Positions 9,004-17,035 of a stretch of 49,928 bases of DNA are shown piece by piece. The notes under the pieces were generated by a model. It saw only the letters and a program-made list of their open reading frames with translations, was not told where the DNA came from and made no database searches. The DNA is taken from contig JANNOI010000033.1 in assembly GCA_031398975.1 (NCBI GenBank), forward strand, positions 1-49,928, written 5' to 3'. Each line of letters opens with the position of its first letter. Positions within the stretch are counted from its first letter, which is position 1. The DNA is from JAKFWI01 sp031398975 (GTDB lineage Bacteria > Pseudomonadota > Alphaproteobacteria > Caulobacterales > Aquidulcibacteraceae). The position numbers were made by a program, and so were the translations under genes.

Positions 9004-9603
9004 ATGGCCAAGGTTCTGGTTCTGTATCATTCGTCGTATGGGCACACCGAAACGATGGCCGAGGCGGTGGCCGAAGGCGTGCGCGCCGGCGGCGGCGAGG
9101 TTACGCTAAAGCGCGTGCCGGAAACCATGAGCGAGGCCGCCCGCCAGGGCGCGGGCATGAAGACCACCTCCCCCTATCCGGAGGCCACGGTCGATGAGCT
9201 GCCCCAGTATGACGCCATCATCTTCGGCACGCCCACCCGCTTCGGCAATATGAGCGGCCAAATGCGCACCTTCCTGGACCAGACCGGGGGCCTTTGGGCG
9301 TCCGGCGCGCTCGCGGGCAAGGTGGGCAGCGTGTTCGTCTCTACCGCCACCTTGGGCGGGGGCCAGGAGAGCACCGTTTTGAGCTTCCACACCACGCTGC
9401 TGCACCATGCGATGGTGGTGGTGGGACCTGGTTACGGCGCAGGGCCCTTGAGCGACATTAGCGCAGTGCGCGGGGGCTCGCCGTACGGCGCGGGCACGAT
9501 TGCGGGCTCCAAGGGCGAGCGCAGCCCGAGCGAGTCTGAAAAAGAAGTGGCCCGCTACCAGGGCAAGCGCGTGGCGGAGATTGCGCAAAAACTGCACGGT
9601 TGA
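9004..9603 (+). CDS. wrbA: NAD(P)H:quinone oxidoreductase, WrbA type
   Basis: A 199-residue flavodoxin-like protein that reduces quinones by two electrons using NAD(P)H and FMN. The FMN phosphate loop is HSSYGHTETMAEAV at residues 8-21. The second flavin loop is FGTPTRFGNMSGQMRTFLDQ at about 77-96, and STATLGGGQESTVLSFHTTL and GGSPYGAGTI are characteristic WrbA segments. Length and motifs match the family closely. The ribosome-binding site GGAGAGG lies just before the ATG. The pirin gene follows 29 bases later, so the two are likely co-transcribed under the divergent LysR regulator. Confidence 0.93.
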   Translation: MAKVLVLYHSSYGHTETMAEAVAEGVRAGGGEVTLKRVPETMSEAARQGAGMKTTSPYPEATVDELPQYDAIIFGTPTRFGNMSGQMRTFLDQTGGLWASGALAGKVGSVFVSTATLGGGQESTVLSFHTTLLHHAMVVVGPGYGAGPLSDISAVRGGSPYGAGTIAGSKGERSPSESEKEVARYQGKRVAEIAQKLHG

Positions 9604-9632
9604 GGCCGTTTGCGGAGAACAAGGAGCATCCC

Positions 9633-10337
9633 ATGATCGAGCATCGCCCGTTCGTCGATCTCGGCCGGTTCGACAATGACTGGCTGGCGGCGCGCTATCA
9701 TTTCTCGTTCTCGGACTTTCACGATCCCCGGCGGATGAATTGGGGCGCGCTGCGGGTGTGGAACGACGACACGATCCAGCCCAAGACCGGCTTCCCGCCG
9801 CACTCCCACGCCGACATGGAGATCATCACCTATGTCCGCTCGGGAGCGATCACGCACAAAGACAATCTGGGCAATCACGGCCGCACCGAAGCCGGCGACG
9901 TGCAGGTGATGTCTGCGGGCTCGGGCGTAACGCACGCGGAATACAATCTGGAGAACGACCCGACGACGCTTTTCCAGATCTGGATCATGCCCAAGACCCG
10001 CGGCGGCGCGCCCTTCTGGAAGGCCGCGAAATTCCCCAAGGGCGAACGGGCAGGGTCTCTGGTGACGCTCGCTTCGGGCTTCGCGGAGGATATCGAGGCC
10101 GGCGCGCTGCCGATCCGCCAGGACGCCCGCGTGCTGGGCGCGACGCTGCAGAAGGGCCAGAGCGCCACCTATGCGGTAGCACCGGGACGCAATGTCTACG
10201 CGGTGCTCGTGAAGGGCGAGGCGGATCTGAACGGGGTGACGCTCGCCGCGCGCGACGGCGCCGCGGCCAAGGCCGAACCCGTTCTGCGCTTCACCGCGGC
10301 GCAGGATAGCGAACTCGTCCTCGTGGACGCCCCGTAA
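9633..10337 (+). CDS. Pirin family protein (cupin)
   Basis: A 234-residue bicupin protein. The metal ligands known from human pirin are all present: His57 and His59 (PPHSHADMEI), then His101 and Glu103 (GVTHAEYN). The N-terminal WGALRVWNDD and the PKTRGGAPFWK segment are also typical. The ATG at 9633, preceded by AAGGAG, is preferred to an in-frame TTG at 9600. Several bacterial pirins act as quercetin dioxygenases or redox-related regulators. Linkage to wrbA supports a role in quinone or oxidative stress, but the substrate is not known. Confidence 0.9.
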   Translation: MIEHRPFVDLGRFDNDWLAARYHFSFSDFHDPRRMNWGALRVWNDDTIQPKTGFPPHSHADMEIITYVRSGAITHKDNLGNHGRTEAGDVQVMSAGSGVTHAEYNLENDPTTLFQIWIMPKTRGGAPFWKAAKFPKGERAGSLVTLASGFAEDIEAGALPIRQDARVLGATLQKGQSATYAVAPGRNVYAVLVKGEADLNGVTLAARDGAAAKAEPVLRFTAAQDSELVLVDAP

Positions 10338-10376
10338 AGCGCGAGCGCGCTTGCACGAGCCCGCGCTGCATCTAGC

Positions 10377-10405
10377 ATCGGCCGCCCCGCCAGGGGGCGG
10401 CCGAT
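10377..10405 (+). terminator. Strong hairpin after pirin gene
   Basis: A perfect 12-base stem (ATCGGCCGCCCC at 10377-10388 with its complement at 10394-10405) and a 5-base loop GCCAG lie between the pirin stop and the SET-domain gene. The downstream T-run is weak (GGGCTTT), so it may slow or stop transcription only partly. It suggests that the SET gene is at least partly uncoupled from wrbA-pirin, although the stem ends only 13 bases before the SET start codon. Confidence 0.5.
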
Positions 10406-10418
10406 AGGGCTTTGGAAC

Positions 10419-10850
10419 ATGGGCGACTACGCGTTCAAGGTGCGTCGTTCCCGGACGGGGCTTGGCCTGTTTGCGCTGGAGCCTGCGCCGAAGGGCGCAC
10501 ACCTGCTCGAATACACCGGGCGCACGCTGAGCAAGGAGGAGGAGCGCACGAGCCGCAGCCGCTACCTCTTCGCCGTCTCCCCCCGCAAGACCATTGACGG
10601 GGCGGAGCGTTCGAACCTCGCCCGCTACATCAACCATTCCTGCCGCCCCAATTGCGAGGTGGAGGTGCGGCGCGGGCGGGTGTTCATTCTCGCCAAGCGC
10701 GCGATCAAGGCGGGCGAGGAGCTCGCCTATGATTACGGCCCGGCCTATTTCCGCCACTTCATCGAGCCCAAGGGCTGCCTTTGCCCCAAGTGCGCGCCGC
10801 CCCAGCCCCAGCCCGAGCCTCAGCCTCAGCCCAAGGGGCGCGCGCGCTAG
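10419..10850 (+). CDS. Small SET-domain protein (putative lysine methyltransferase)
   Basis: A 143-residue protein that is almost entirely a SET domain. It contains the SAM-binding start RSRTGLGLFALEP (about residues 10-22), the pseudoknot motif YINHSCRPNCEVEV (about 70-83) and GEELAYDYG (about 101-109). A post-SET-like GCLCPKCAPP follows, with three cysteines that could bind zinc. The extreme C-terminus is a proline/glutamine tail (PQPQPEPQPQPKGRAR). Bacterial SET proteins methylate lysines on unknown targets. The stop codon TAG is the first three bases of a palindromic repeat element. Confidence 0.85.
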   Translation: MGDYAFKVRRSRTGLGLFALEPAPKGAHLLEYTGRTLSKEEERTSRSRYLFAVSPRKTIDGAERSNLARYINHSCRPNCEVEVRRGRVFILAKRAIKAGEELAYDYGPAYFRHFIEPKGCLCPKCAPPQPQPEPQPQPKGRAR

Positions 10851-10898
10851 ACCGTTTCCCGAAAAGTGTTACGCGGTTTTCGGACGAGAAACGGTCTA
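10848..10898. repeat. TAG-ended palindromic element, copy 1
   Basis: The outer arms TAGACCGTTT (10848-10857) and AAACGGTCTA (10889-10898) pair perfectly. An inner pair is CCGAAAA/TTTTCGG (10859-10865 and 10877-10883). The core is almost identical to the reverse complement of the element at 25461-25511. The first three bases are the stop codon of the SET gene. It could also act as a terminator hairpin. Confidence 0.8.
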
Positions 10899-10908
10899 CC
10901 TTAAAGTG

Positions 10909-10960
10909 TAGAGCGGTTTTTCTCGATTGGATTGATTCAATCCAATCGAGAACCGCTCTA
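10909..10960. repeat. Long palindrome of the TAGAGCGGTT family
   Basis: The outer arms TAGAGCGGTT (10909-10918) and AACCGCTCTA (10951-10960) enclose a perfect inner palindrome of 14-base arms (10922-10935 and 10937-10950, based on CTCGATTGGATTGA). A three-T bulge separates the arms on the left. Palindromes of this type are common between genes in alphaproteobacteria. It sits between the SET and Rrf2 genes, 40 bases before the Rrf2 start. Confidence 0.8.
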
Positions 10961-10999
10961 GGCGTTGGAACCGTCTCGAGAAGCTTATACTTTCCCTCG

Positions 11000-11497
11000 A
11001 TGCTGAGCCAAAAGACCCGCTATGCGCTGCGCGCCCTCGCCGTCCTGGCCGAGCATGGGGGGCGCGAACCGCTGCCGATCCAGGAGATCGCCGCACGCTC
11101 CGACAGCCCGCGAAAGTTTCTGGAGGCGATCCTGCTCGAACTGCGCCGCAACGGGGTGCTGAAAAGCGCGCGGGGCAAGCTTGGCGGGTACCAGCTCGCC
11201 GAGGCGCCGGGCCAGATCACGCTGGGCCGGGTGATCCGCATCCTGGACGGGCCGCTCGCGCCGCTCTCCTGCGCGAGCCTCGCCTTCTACCGCCCCTGCG
11301 AGGACTGCCCCGACCCCGAAATCTGCTCCACCCGGCGGGTGATGCGGGAGGTGCGCGACGCGATCGCCTCGGTGCTGGACCAGCGCACGCTGCTCGACCT
11401 CGCAGGCCCTGCTCCGAGCCCCCAGTCTGCGCCGGAGGCAGGACCCGCTCCGTCGCCCCAACGTTCCCAGCCTGTTCAAACTGATCAGCAGCGCTGA
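11000..11497 (+). CDS. Rrf2 family transcriptional regulator
   Basis: A 165-residue protein. It has the Rrf2 N-terminus (LSQKTRYALRALAVLAEHG), a winged helix with the typical IQEIAARSDSPRKFLEAILL, and the wing LKSARGKLGGYQLAE. Four cysteines at about positions 91, 100, 103 and 109 (CASLAFYRPCEDCPDPEIC) could hold a metal or iron-sulfur centre as in IscR/NsrR, although the spacing differs. The C-terminal tail is proline-rich and low in complexity. The start at 11000 gives the standard family N-terminus. It precedes the porin and sulfate transport genes, so control of sulfur uptake is likely, as for other Rrf2 proteins linked to sulfur metabolism. Confidence 0.87.
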   Translation: MLSQKTRYALRALAVLAEHGGREPLPIQEIAARSDSPRKFLEAILLELRRNGVLKSARGKLGGYQLAEAPGQITLGRVIRILDGPLAPLSCASLAFYRPCEDCPDPEICSTRRVMREVRDAIASVLDQRTLLDLAGPAPSPQSAPEAGPAPSPQRSQPVQTDQQR

Positions 11498-11527
11498 CCG
11501 GAAGCGGCAAAAAAGGTCGCCGATCGC

Positions 11528-11540
11528 GGGTTCAAATCCC
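11528..11540 (+). other. tRNA T-arm-like fragment
   Basis: The 13-base string GGGTTCAAATCCC has the form of a tRNA T-loop (TTCAAAT) closed by three G-C pairs. No acceptor, D or anticodon arm can be found around it, and outer stem pairs fail. It is followed by the short palindrome CCCTATAGGG at 11546-11555. It may be a tRNA remnant or chance. The 138-base gap between the Rrf2 and porin genes holds nothing else clear. Confidence 0.25.
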
Positions 11541-11635
11541 ATTGACCCTATAGGGCTTTTGACTTCCTCTGCGGCCAAGAGGGGGAGGCGGCGCACGCGT
11601 TCGGCCGCGCCGCCAAACGATTGCGAGGGGATCTC

Positions 11636-13123
11636 ATGGCGACCAACCACCCGCGCGCGCGCTCCGGCGCTCGCGCCACTTCCTGGATGCTGGCCGGCGG
11701 GGCGGCCGTGGGAGCGCTGCTCTTTTCCGCGGGCGCGCCCGCTGCGGCGCAGGACGCGGCCACCCAGGACGAAAAGATCAAGGCGCTGGAAGCCCAGATC
11801 GAGGCGCTGAGCGTGCAGGTGCAGGACCTGAAGGCCGCCACCTCCAACCAATTGAAAGACGTGCGCGCCAAGGCCGAAGAAACCACCATCAAGCTGGAGA
11901 ACGGCCGGCCCGTGATCGCCCGCTCGGACGGCGCGGCGAGCCTTGCGGTGCGCGCGCTGATCCAGTTCGACGCCGCCCATTACGACCAGTCCGAGAACAG
12001 CGCGACCGAGCTGGGCTCCGGCACCAATTTCCGCCGCGCGCGGCTCGGGGTGGAAGGCTCGTTCCTGAAAAGCTGGAATTACGCGCTGATCACCGAGTTT
12101 GGGGGCAGCGGCGGGGAAAGCGCCGGGATTACACAGGCCTATGTCGAATATGCCGGCTGGAAACCCTTCGAATCCGCCTCGGCGCTGCGGCTGCGGATCG
12201 GCGCCTGGGCCACGCCCGCGGGCCTCGAAGACGCCACCTCCAACACCGAAAGCCTGTTCCTGGAGCGCGCCGCGCCCGCCGAACTGGTCCGCTCCATCGC
12301 CGGCGGCGACGGGCGCACCGGCGCGGGCGCCTTCCTAACTGGCGAGCGCTGGTACGCCTCGGGCGTGCTGACCGGGGCCCTGGTGGGCACGGCGAACCCC
12401 ACCGAGTTCGACGAGCAGACCGGCTATCTGGCCCGGTTCGCCTTCGCCCCGCTCAAGACGCAAAACCTGACGGTGCACCTGGGCGCGAACGTGACCGGCG
12501 TGTTCGACCCCGCCGATACCGGCGCGGGCGGGGTGGTGAGCAAATCGATCCGGCTGCGCGAACGGCCCGAATTGCGCGTCGATGGCGGGCGCCTGGTGGA
12601 CACCGGCAATATCGCGGCCGAGGACCTGATCGCTTATGGCGCGGAGCTCGGCGCGTCCTGGAAGAATTTCTACCTCGCGGGCGAAGTCTTCCAGATCGAG
12701 GTCAACCGTGTCTCCCCCAGCCTGCCCGACCCCGTGTTCGGCGGCTGGTACGTGCAGGGCGCCTGGACCATCACCGGGGAGACCCATGCCTGGGCTTCCG
12801 CCAATGGCGGCTTCCGCGGCGTCCGCCCGACCAAGGCGTTTAACCCCGAGAAGAAGGAATGGGGCGCGTTCGAGATCGCCGGGCGCCACAGCGTGCTCGA
12901 TCTCGACGACGAGGAGCGCAGCGCGGTCGCGGCGGCGCGCGTGCGCGGGGGGGTGCAGACGATCACGACGCTCGGCCTCAATTGGTATCCCAATTCCGTG
13001 GTCCGCTTCCTGCTCGATTATCAATGGGTCGATATCGACCGCCTGGGCGGGAACACCCAGCAGGGCGTTTCGATCGGAGAGACGTTTGAGGCGCTTTCGC
13101 TGCGCTCGCAGTTCGCCTTCTAA
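11636..13123 (+). CDS. Outer-membrane porin, OprO/OprP-like
   Basis: A 495-residue protein. A signal peptide ends near AGAPAAAQDAA (about residue 36). A short coiled coil follows (IKALEAQIEALSVQVQDLKA), as in phosphate- and anion-selective porins, where it mediates trimer formation or peptidoglycan contact. The rest is a beta-barrel with alternating strands, FRRARLGVEGSFLKSWNY and LITEFGGSGG being typical of the porin O/P family. It ends in LRSQFAF, with the terminal Phe needed for barrel assembly. The ATG at 11636, preceded by CGAGGGG, is preferred to a TTG at 11621. Its position before the sulfate importer suggests that it admits sulfate or another anion; this is inference. Confidence 0.85.
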   Translation: MATNHPRARSGARATSWMLAGGAAVGALLFSAGAPAAAQDAATQDEKIKALEAQIEALSVQVQDLKAATSNQLKDVRAKAEETTIKLENGRPVIARSDGAASLAVRALIQFDAAHYDQSENSATELGSGTNFRRARLGVEGSFLKSWNYALITEFGGSGGESAGITQAYVEYAGWKPFESASALRLRIGAWATPAGLEDATSNTESLFLERAAPAELVRSIAGGDGRTGAGAFLTGERWYASGVLTGALVGTANPTEFDEQTGYLARFAFAPLKTQNLTVHLGANVTGVFDPADTGAGGVVSKSIRLRERPELRVDGGRLVDTGNIAAEDLIAYGAELGASWKNFYLAGEVFQIEVNRVSPSLPDPVFGGWYVQGAWTITGETHAWASANGGFRGVRPTKAFNPEKKEWGAFEIAGRHSVLDLDDEERSAVAAARVRGGVQTITTLGLNWYPNSVVRFLLDYQWVDIDRLGGNTQQGVSIGETFEALSLRSQFAF

Positions 13124-13148
13124 CTTAGACGGTCTGGAGAAAACCCCG

Positions 13149-14189
13149 ATGCACACTTTTCCGCCCCGCCGCGCGCTGCTGGGGGCCGCTTTGGCGGCGC
13201 TGGCGGCGCTGGCCGCGCCCGTCCCGCACGCGCTCGCGCAGCCGGCCAAGAAGATCACGCTGCTGAATGTCAGCTACGACCCGACGCGCGAATTCTACAA
13301 GGAATTCAACGCCGCCTTCGCCGCGGATTGGAAGTCCAAGACCGGCCAGGACGTGAGCATCGAGCAGAGCCATGGCGGCTCGGGCGCGCAGGCGCGCAAA
13401 GTGATCGACGGCCTGCCTGCAGACGTCGTCACCCTGGCGCTCGCCTATGACGTGAGCGAGATCGGCCAGCGCTCCAAGAAGCTGCCGGCCAATTGGCAGA
13501 CGCGCCTGCCCAATAATTCCGCCCCCTACACGTCCACGATCGTGTTCCTGGTGCGCAAGGGCAATCCCTGGAAGATCAAGGACTGGTCCGATCTGGTGAA
13601 GCCCGGCATCGAAGTGATCACGCCGAACCCGAAGACCTCCGGGGGCGCGCGCTGGAACTACCTCGCCGCCTGGGCCTGGGCCAAGGCGCAGCCCGGCGGA
13701 TCGGACGAGAAGGCCAAGGCCTTCGTGCGCGATCTCTATCGGCACGTGCCCGTGCTCGATACTGGCGCGCGCGGCTCCACCACCACCTTCGTCCAGCGCG
13801 GTATCGGCGACGTGCTGCTCGCCTGGGAGAACGAGGCGTTCCTCGCGATCGACGAACTGGGCCCGGGCAAGGTCGAGATCATCTATCCTTCCCTGTCGAT
13901 CCTGGCCGAGCCGCCGGTGACCGTGGTGGACAAGAACGCCGACAAGAAAAAGACCCGCGCGGCGGCGGAAGCCTATCTGAAATACCTTTATTCCCCGGTT
14001 GGCCAGGACCTTGCAGGCAAGCACTATTACCGCCCGCGGGACCCCGCCGCGGCCGCCAAATATTCCTCGCGCTTCAAGGATATCCGGCTCGTGACAATCA
14101 ACGATTTCGGCGGCTGGGCGGCGGCGCAAAAAACCCACTTCGCCGACAAGGGCGTGTTCGACCAGATCTACACGCCCGGAGCGCGCTAA
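13149..14189 (+). CDS. sbp: Sulfate ABC transporter, periplasmic substrate-binding protein
   Basis: A 346-residue protein with a signal peptide (about residues 1-31, ending ALAQP). It carries the hallmark segments of the Sbp/CysP family: LLNVSYDPTREFYKEFN near the N-terminus, SHGGSGAQARKVIDGLPADV, NPKTSGGARWNYLAAWAW, and TTTFVQRGIGDVLLAWENEA. It binds sulfate or thiosulfate in the periplasm and delivers it to the CysTW permease. It lies 25 bases after the porin and directly before cysT, so the porin and the transporter are probably one transcript. Confidence 0.94.
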   Translation: MHTFPPRRALLGAALAALAALAAPVPHALAQPAKKITLLNVSYDPTREFYKEFNAAFAADWKSKTGQDVSIEQSHGGSGAQARKVIDGLPADVVTLALAYDVSEIGQRSKKLPANWQTRLPNNSAPYTSTIVFLVRKGNPWKIKDWSDLVKPGIEVITPNPKTSGGARWNYLAAWAWAKAQPGGSDEKAKAFVRDLYRHVPVLDTGARGSTTTFVQRGIGDVLLAWENEAFLAIDELGPGKVEIIYPSLSILAEPPVTVVDKNADKKKTRAAAEAYLKYLYSPVGQDLAGKHYYRPRDPAAAAKYSSRFKDIRLVTINDFGGWAAAQKTHFADKGVFDQIYTPGAR

Positions 14190-14226
14190 CGCATGAACGG
14201 TAAAGCGAAATGTGCGACCCGGTGAA

Positions 14227-15072
14227 ATGAGCGCCAAAGCCGCAGCGACCCCCTGGAAAACGCCGAGCGTGCTCCCCGGTTTCGGGCTGGCGCTCGGCGT
14301 AACCTTATTCTGGTTGACCGCCATCGTCCTGGTCCCGCTGGCGGCGCTGATCGCGCGGCCGTGGGAGATGGGGATTGACGCCTTCCTGGAGGCGGCCAGC
14401 GACCCGCGGGTGCTGGGCGCGCTGCGTCTGTCGTTCGGGGCGGCGTTCCTGGGGGCGCTGATCAACCTCTTTTTCGGGACAATCGTGGCCTGGGTGCTGG
14501 TGCGGTACGAGTTTCCCGGCCGCAAAATCCTGGACGCGGCGGTCGATCTGCCGTTCGCTCTGCCCACGGCGGTGGCCGGCATCGCCTTGACGGCGCTCTA
14601 CGCCCCCAATGGCTGGCTGGGTGCGCCGCTCGATGCGCTGGGCGTGAAGGTGGCCTACACCCCGCTCGGGGTCGTGGTGGCGCTGACGTTCATCGGCCTG
14701 CCTTTCCTGGTGCGCACCGTCCAGCCCGTGCTCGAGGATCTCGACAAGGAGATCGAGGAGGCCTCCGCCACCCTCGGGGCCAACCGGCTGCAGACGATCA
14801 CCCGGGTGATCGCCCCCCAGATCGCACCCGCCCTCCTCACCGGCTTTACGCTCGCGTTCGCGCGCGCGGTGGGGGAATACGGATCGGTGATCTTCATAGC
14901 CGGCAATCTGCCGCGGGTGAGCGAGATCGCGCCGCTTTTGATCGTGATCAAGCTGGAGCAGTTCGATTATGCGGGCGCGACCGCGGTGGGCGTGCTGATG
15001 CTGGCGGCGTCGTTCGCGCTGCTCTTGGTGATCAATCTCGCCAATCGGTGGTCGAGGAGCTGGGCGGGATAA
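14227..15072 (+). CDS. cysT: Sulfate ABC transporter permease CysT
   Basis: A 281-residue inner-membrane permease with about six helices. The coupling loop contains EEASATLGANRLQTITRVI, and FARAVGEYGSVIFIAGNLP is the CysT signature near the C-terminal end. It pairs with CysW to form the sulfate channel energised by CysA. The ATG at 14227 is chosen over a GTG at 14212; both are weakly supported and the difference is five residues. It overlaps nothing, and CysW starts one base after its stop. Confidence 0.94.
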   Translation: MSAKAAATPWKTPSVLPGFGLALGVTLFWLTAIVLVPLAALIARPWEMGIDAFLEAASDPRVLGALRLSFGAAFLGALINLFFGTIVAWVLVRYEFPGRKILDAAVDLPFALPTAVAGIALTALYAPNGWLGAPLDALGVKVAYTPLGVVVALTFIGLPFLVRTVQPVLEDLDKEIEEASATLGANRLQTITRVIAPQIAPALLTGFTLAFARAVGEYGSVIFIAGNLPRVSEIAPLLIVIKLEQFDYAGATAVGVLMLAASFALLLVINLANRWSRSWAG

Positions 15073-15073
15073 T

Positions 15074-15955
15074 ATGAGCGGGGCGGGGCTGAAGGGCGGG
15101 GCGTCCAAGGGGGCGGCGAGCGGGGCGGGGCGGCGCGATCCCTGGCCCATGCGCGCGGCGCTGATCGTGATCGCCATCGCCTATCTGGCGGCGTTCCTCG
15201 CCTTGCCGCTGATCGCGGTGCTGGTGGAGGCGTTTCGCGAGGGCGTTTCCTCCTACGCGCAAGCCATCCGCGATCCAGATGCAATCTCCGCCATCCAGCT
15301 CACCTTCACCGTGGCCGCGATCGCGGTGCCGCTGAACCTTGTGTTCGGGGTGGCCGCCTCCTGGGCGATCGCGAAATTCGAGTTCAAGGGCAAGGAATTC
15401 CTGATCACCCTGATCGACCTGCCTTTCTCCGTCTCGCCCGTGGTTTCAGGCCTCGTCTTCGTGCTGCTGTTCGGCGCGCAGGGCTGGTTCGGGGCCCAGC
15501 TCGACGCGCTGGGCGTCTCGGTGGTGTTCACCACCACGGGCATCGTGCTCGCCACCATCTTCGTGACCTTCCCGTTCGTGGCGCGCGAGCTCATCCCGCT
15601 GATGCAGGCGCAAGGGACGGACGAGGAGGAGGCCGCGCTCACCCTCGGCGCCAGCGGCTGGCAGACGTTCCGCCGCGTGACCCTGCCCAATATCCGCGGC
15701 GCGCTGCTCTACGGGGTGCTGTTGTGCAATGCGCGCGCGATGGGGGAATTCGGCGCCGTGTCGGTCGTGTCGGGCCATATACGGGGGCTTACCAACACCA
15801 TGCCGCTGCATGTCGAGATCCTGTACAATGAGTATAATTTCGTCGCCGCGTTCGCGGTGGCCTCGCTGCTGGCGCTGCTGGCGCTGGTGACCTTGGTGCT
15901 GAAATCCCTGCTCGAATGGCGCTACCGCGATCAGCTCGCGGCCGGCGCGCACTGA
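15074..15955 (+). CDS. cysW: Sulfate ABC transporter permease CysW
   Basis: A 293-residue inner-membrane permease. A short Gly/Ala-rich N-terminus precedes the first helix (about residues 28-50). The coupling loop is EEEAALTLGASGWQTFRRVTLP. The segment ARAMGEFGAVSVVSGHIRG followed by TNTMPLHVEILYNEY is diagnostic of CysW rather than CysT. It begins one base after cysT and ends nine bases before cysA, so it is part of the same operon. Confidence 0.94.
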   Translation: MSGAGLKGGASKGAASGAGRRDPWPMRAALIVIAIAYLAAFLALPLIAVLVEAFREGVSSYAQAIRDPDAISAIQLTFTVAAIAVPLNLVFGVAASWAIAKFEFKGKEFLITLIDLPFSVSPVVSGLVFVLLFGAQGWFGAQLDALGVSVVFTTTGIVLATIFVTFPFVARELIPLMQAQGTDEEEAALTLGASGWQTFRRVTLPNIRGALLYGVLLCNARAMGEFGAVSVVSGHIRGLTNTMPLHVEILYNEYNFVAAFAVASLLALLALVTLVLKSLLEWRYRDQLAAGAH

Positions 15956-15964
15956 AGGTCCCCC

Positions 15965-17011
15965 ATGTCGCTGGAAATCGAACAGATCAACAAAGCCTTC
16001 GGCGCGTTCCAGGCGCTCAATGCGGTGAGCCTCACCGCCGCCGACGGGGAATTCCTGGCCCTACTCGGCCCCTCGGGCTCGGGCAAGACCACGCTCTTGC
16101 GCATCCTCGCCGGGCTCGACTTTCCCGATATGGGCAGCGTGCGCTTCAAAGGCGAGGACCTCGTGGCCCAGAATGTGCGCGAGCGCGGGGCGGGCTTCGT
16201 GTTCCAGCATTATGCGCTGTTTCGGCATATGAGCGTGGCGCAGAATATCGGCTTCGGCTTGCGGGTGCGGCCCAAGGCCACCCGCCCGGCGCCGAAGGAG
16301 ATCAAGCGGCGCGTCGATGAATTGCTGGCGCTGGTGCAGCTGGAAAACCTGGGCGGGCGCTATCCGAGCCAGCTCTCCGGGGGCCAGCGGCAACGCGTGG
16401 CGCTGGCGCGCGCGCTGGCGATCGAACCCAAGCTGCTGCTGCTCGACGAGCCGTTCGGAGCGCTGGACGCCAAGGTGCGCAAGGAGCTGCGCCGGTGGCT
16501 GCGCCGGCTGCACAAGGACATGGGCCTGACCAGCGTGTTCGTGACCCACGACCAAGAAGAAGCGCTCGACCTCGCGGACCGGGTGGCGATCATGAACAAG
16601 GGCCGCATCGAGCAGATCGGCGCGCCCGACGACGTCTACCGCGCGCCCGCCAACGCCTTCGTCTACGACTTCCTGGGCGGCGCCAACAAACTGCCCTGCG
16701 TGATCGAGAACGCGATCGTGCAGTTCGACGGCTTCAGCGAGGCCCGCCCGGACCTTGCCGGCCTTTCCGGCCCCGCCATCGCCTATGCCCGGGCGGAGGA
16801 CCTGCGCATCGAGGCGCCGGACCAGCCGGGCGTCGCGGCCGTGATCAGCGCGATCTTCCCGGCGGGGGCCGCGCCGCGGGTGGAGCTGAAGCTGCCCGAC
16901 GGGGCGTTCCTGGAGGCGCTGGAGCGCGCGCCGGGGCCGGTCCGTTGGCGCGTGGGCGAGGCGGTGCGCGTGCGGCCGCTGGCGTTCCGGGTGTTTCCGG
17001 GGCCGGGTTGA
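15965..17011 (+). CDS. cysA: Sulfate ABC transporter ATP-binding protein CysA
   Basis: A 348-residue ATPase. Walker A GPSGSGKT is at residues 35-42, the signature LSGGQRQR at 137-144, Walker B LLLLDEP at 157-163 and the switch His at 195 (VTHDQEEA). Beyond about residue 235 lies the regulatory TOBE-like region. It powers sulfate or thiosulfate uptake through CysTW. It completes the set sbp-cysT-cysW-cysA, all on one strand with gaps under 40 bases. Confidence 0.94.
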   Translation: MSLEIEQINKAFGAFQALNAVSLTAADGEFLALLGPSGSGKTTLLRILAGLDFPDMGSVRFKGEDLVAQNVRERGAGFVFQHYALFRHMSVAQNIGFGLRVRPKATRPAPKEIKRRVDELLALVQLENLGGRYPSQLSGGQRQRVALARALAIEPKLLLLDEPFGALDAKVRKELRRWLRRLHKDMGLTSVFVTHDQEEALDLADRVAIMNKGRIEQIGAPDDVYRAPANAFVYDFLGGANKLPCVIENAIVQFDGFSEARPDLAGLSGPAIAYARAEDLRIEAPDQPGVAAVISAIFPAGAAPRVELKLPDGAFLEALERAPGPVRWRVGEAVRVRPLAFRVFPGPG

Positions 17012-17035
17012 GCGGCTGGGGCGCGGGAGGCGGTA

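Noticed and set aside
10985..11980. Minus-strand frame of 331 codons across the Rrf2-porin junction
   Set aside because: It runs opposite the Rrf2 gene and the porin signal peptide and includes the translation of the T-arm-like fragment (MGFEPAIGDL). No start signal or family resemblance.
14212..14226. GTG start five codons before the chosen cysT start
   Set aside because: No better ribosome-binding site than the ATG at 14227, and the extra residues (MRPGE) do not resemble a conserved start. The choice is not certain.
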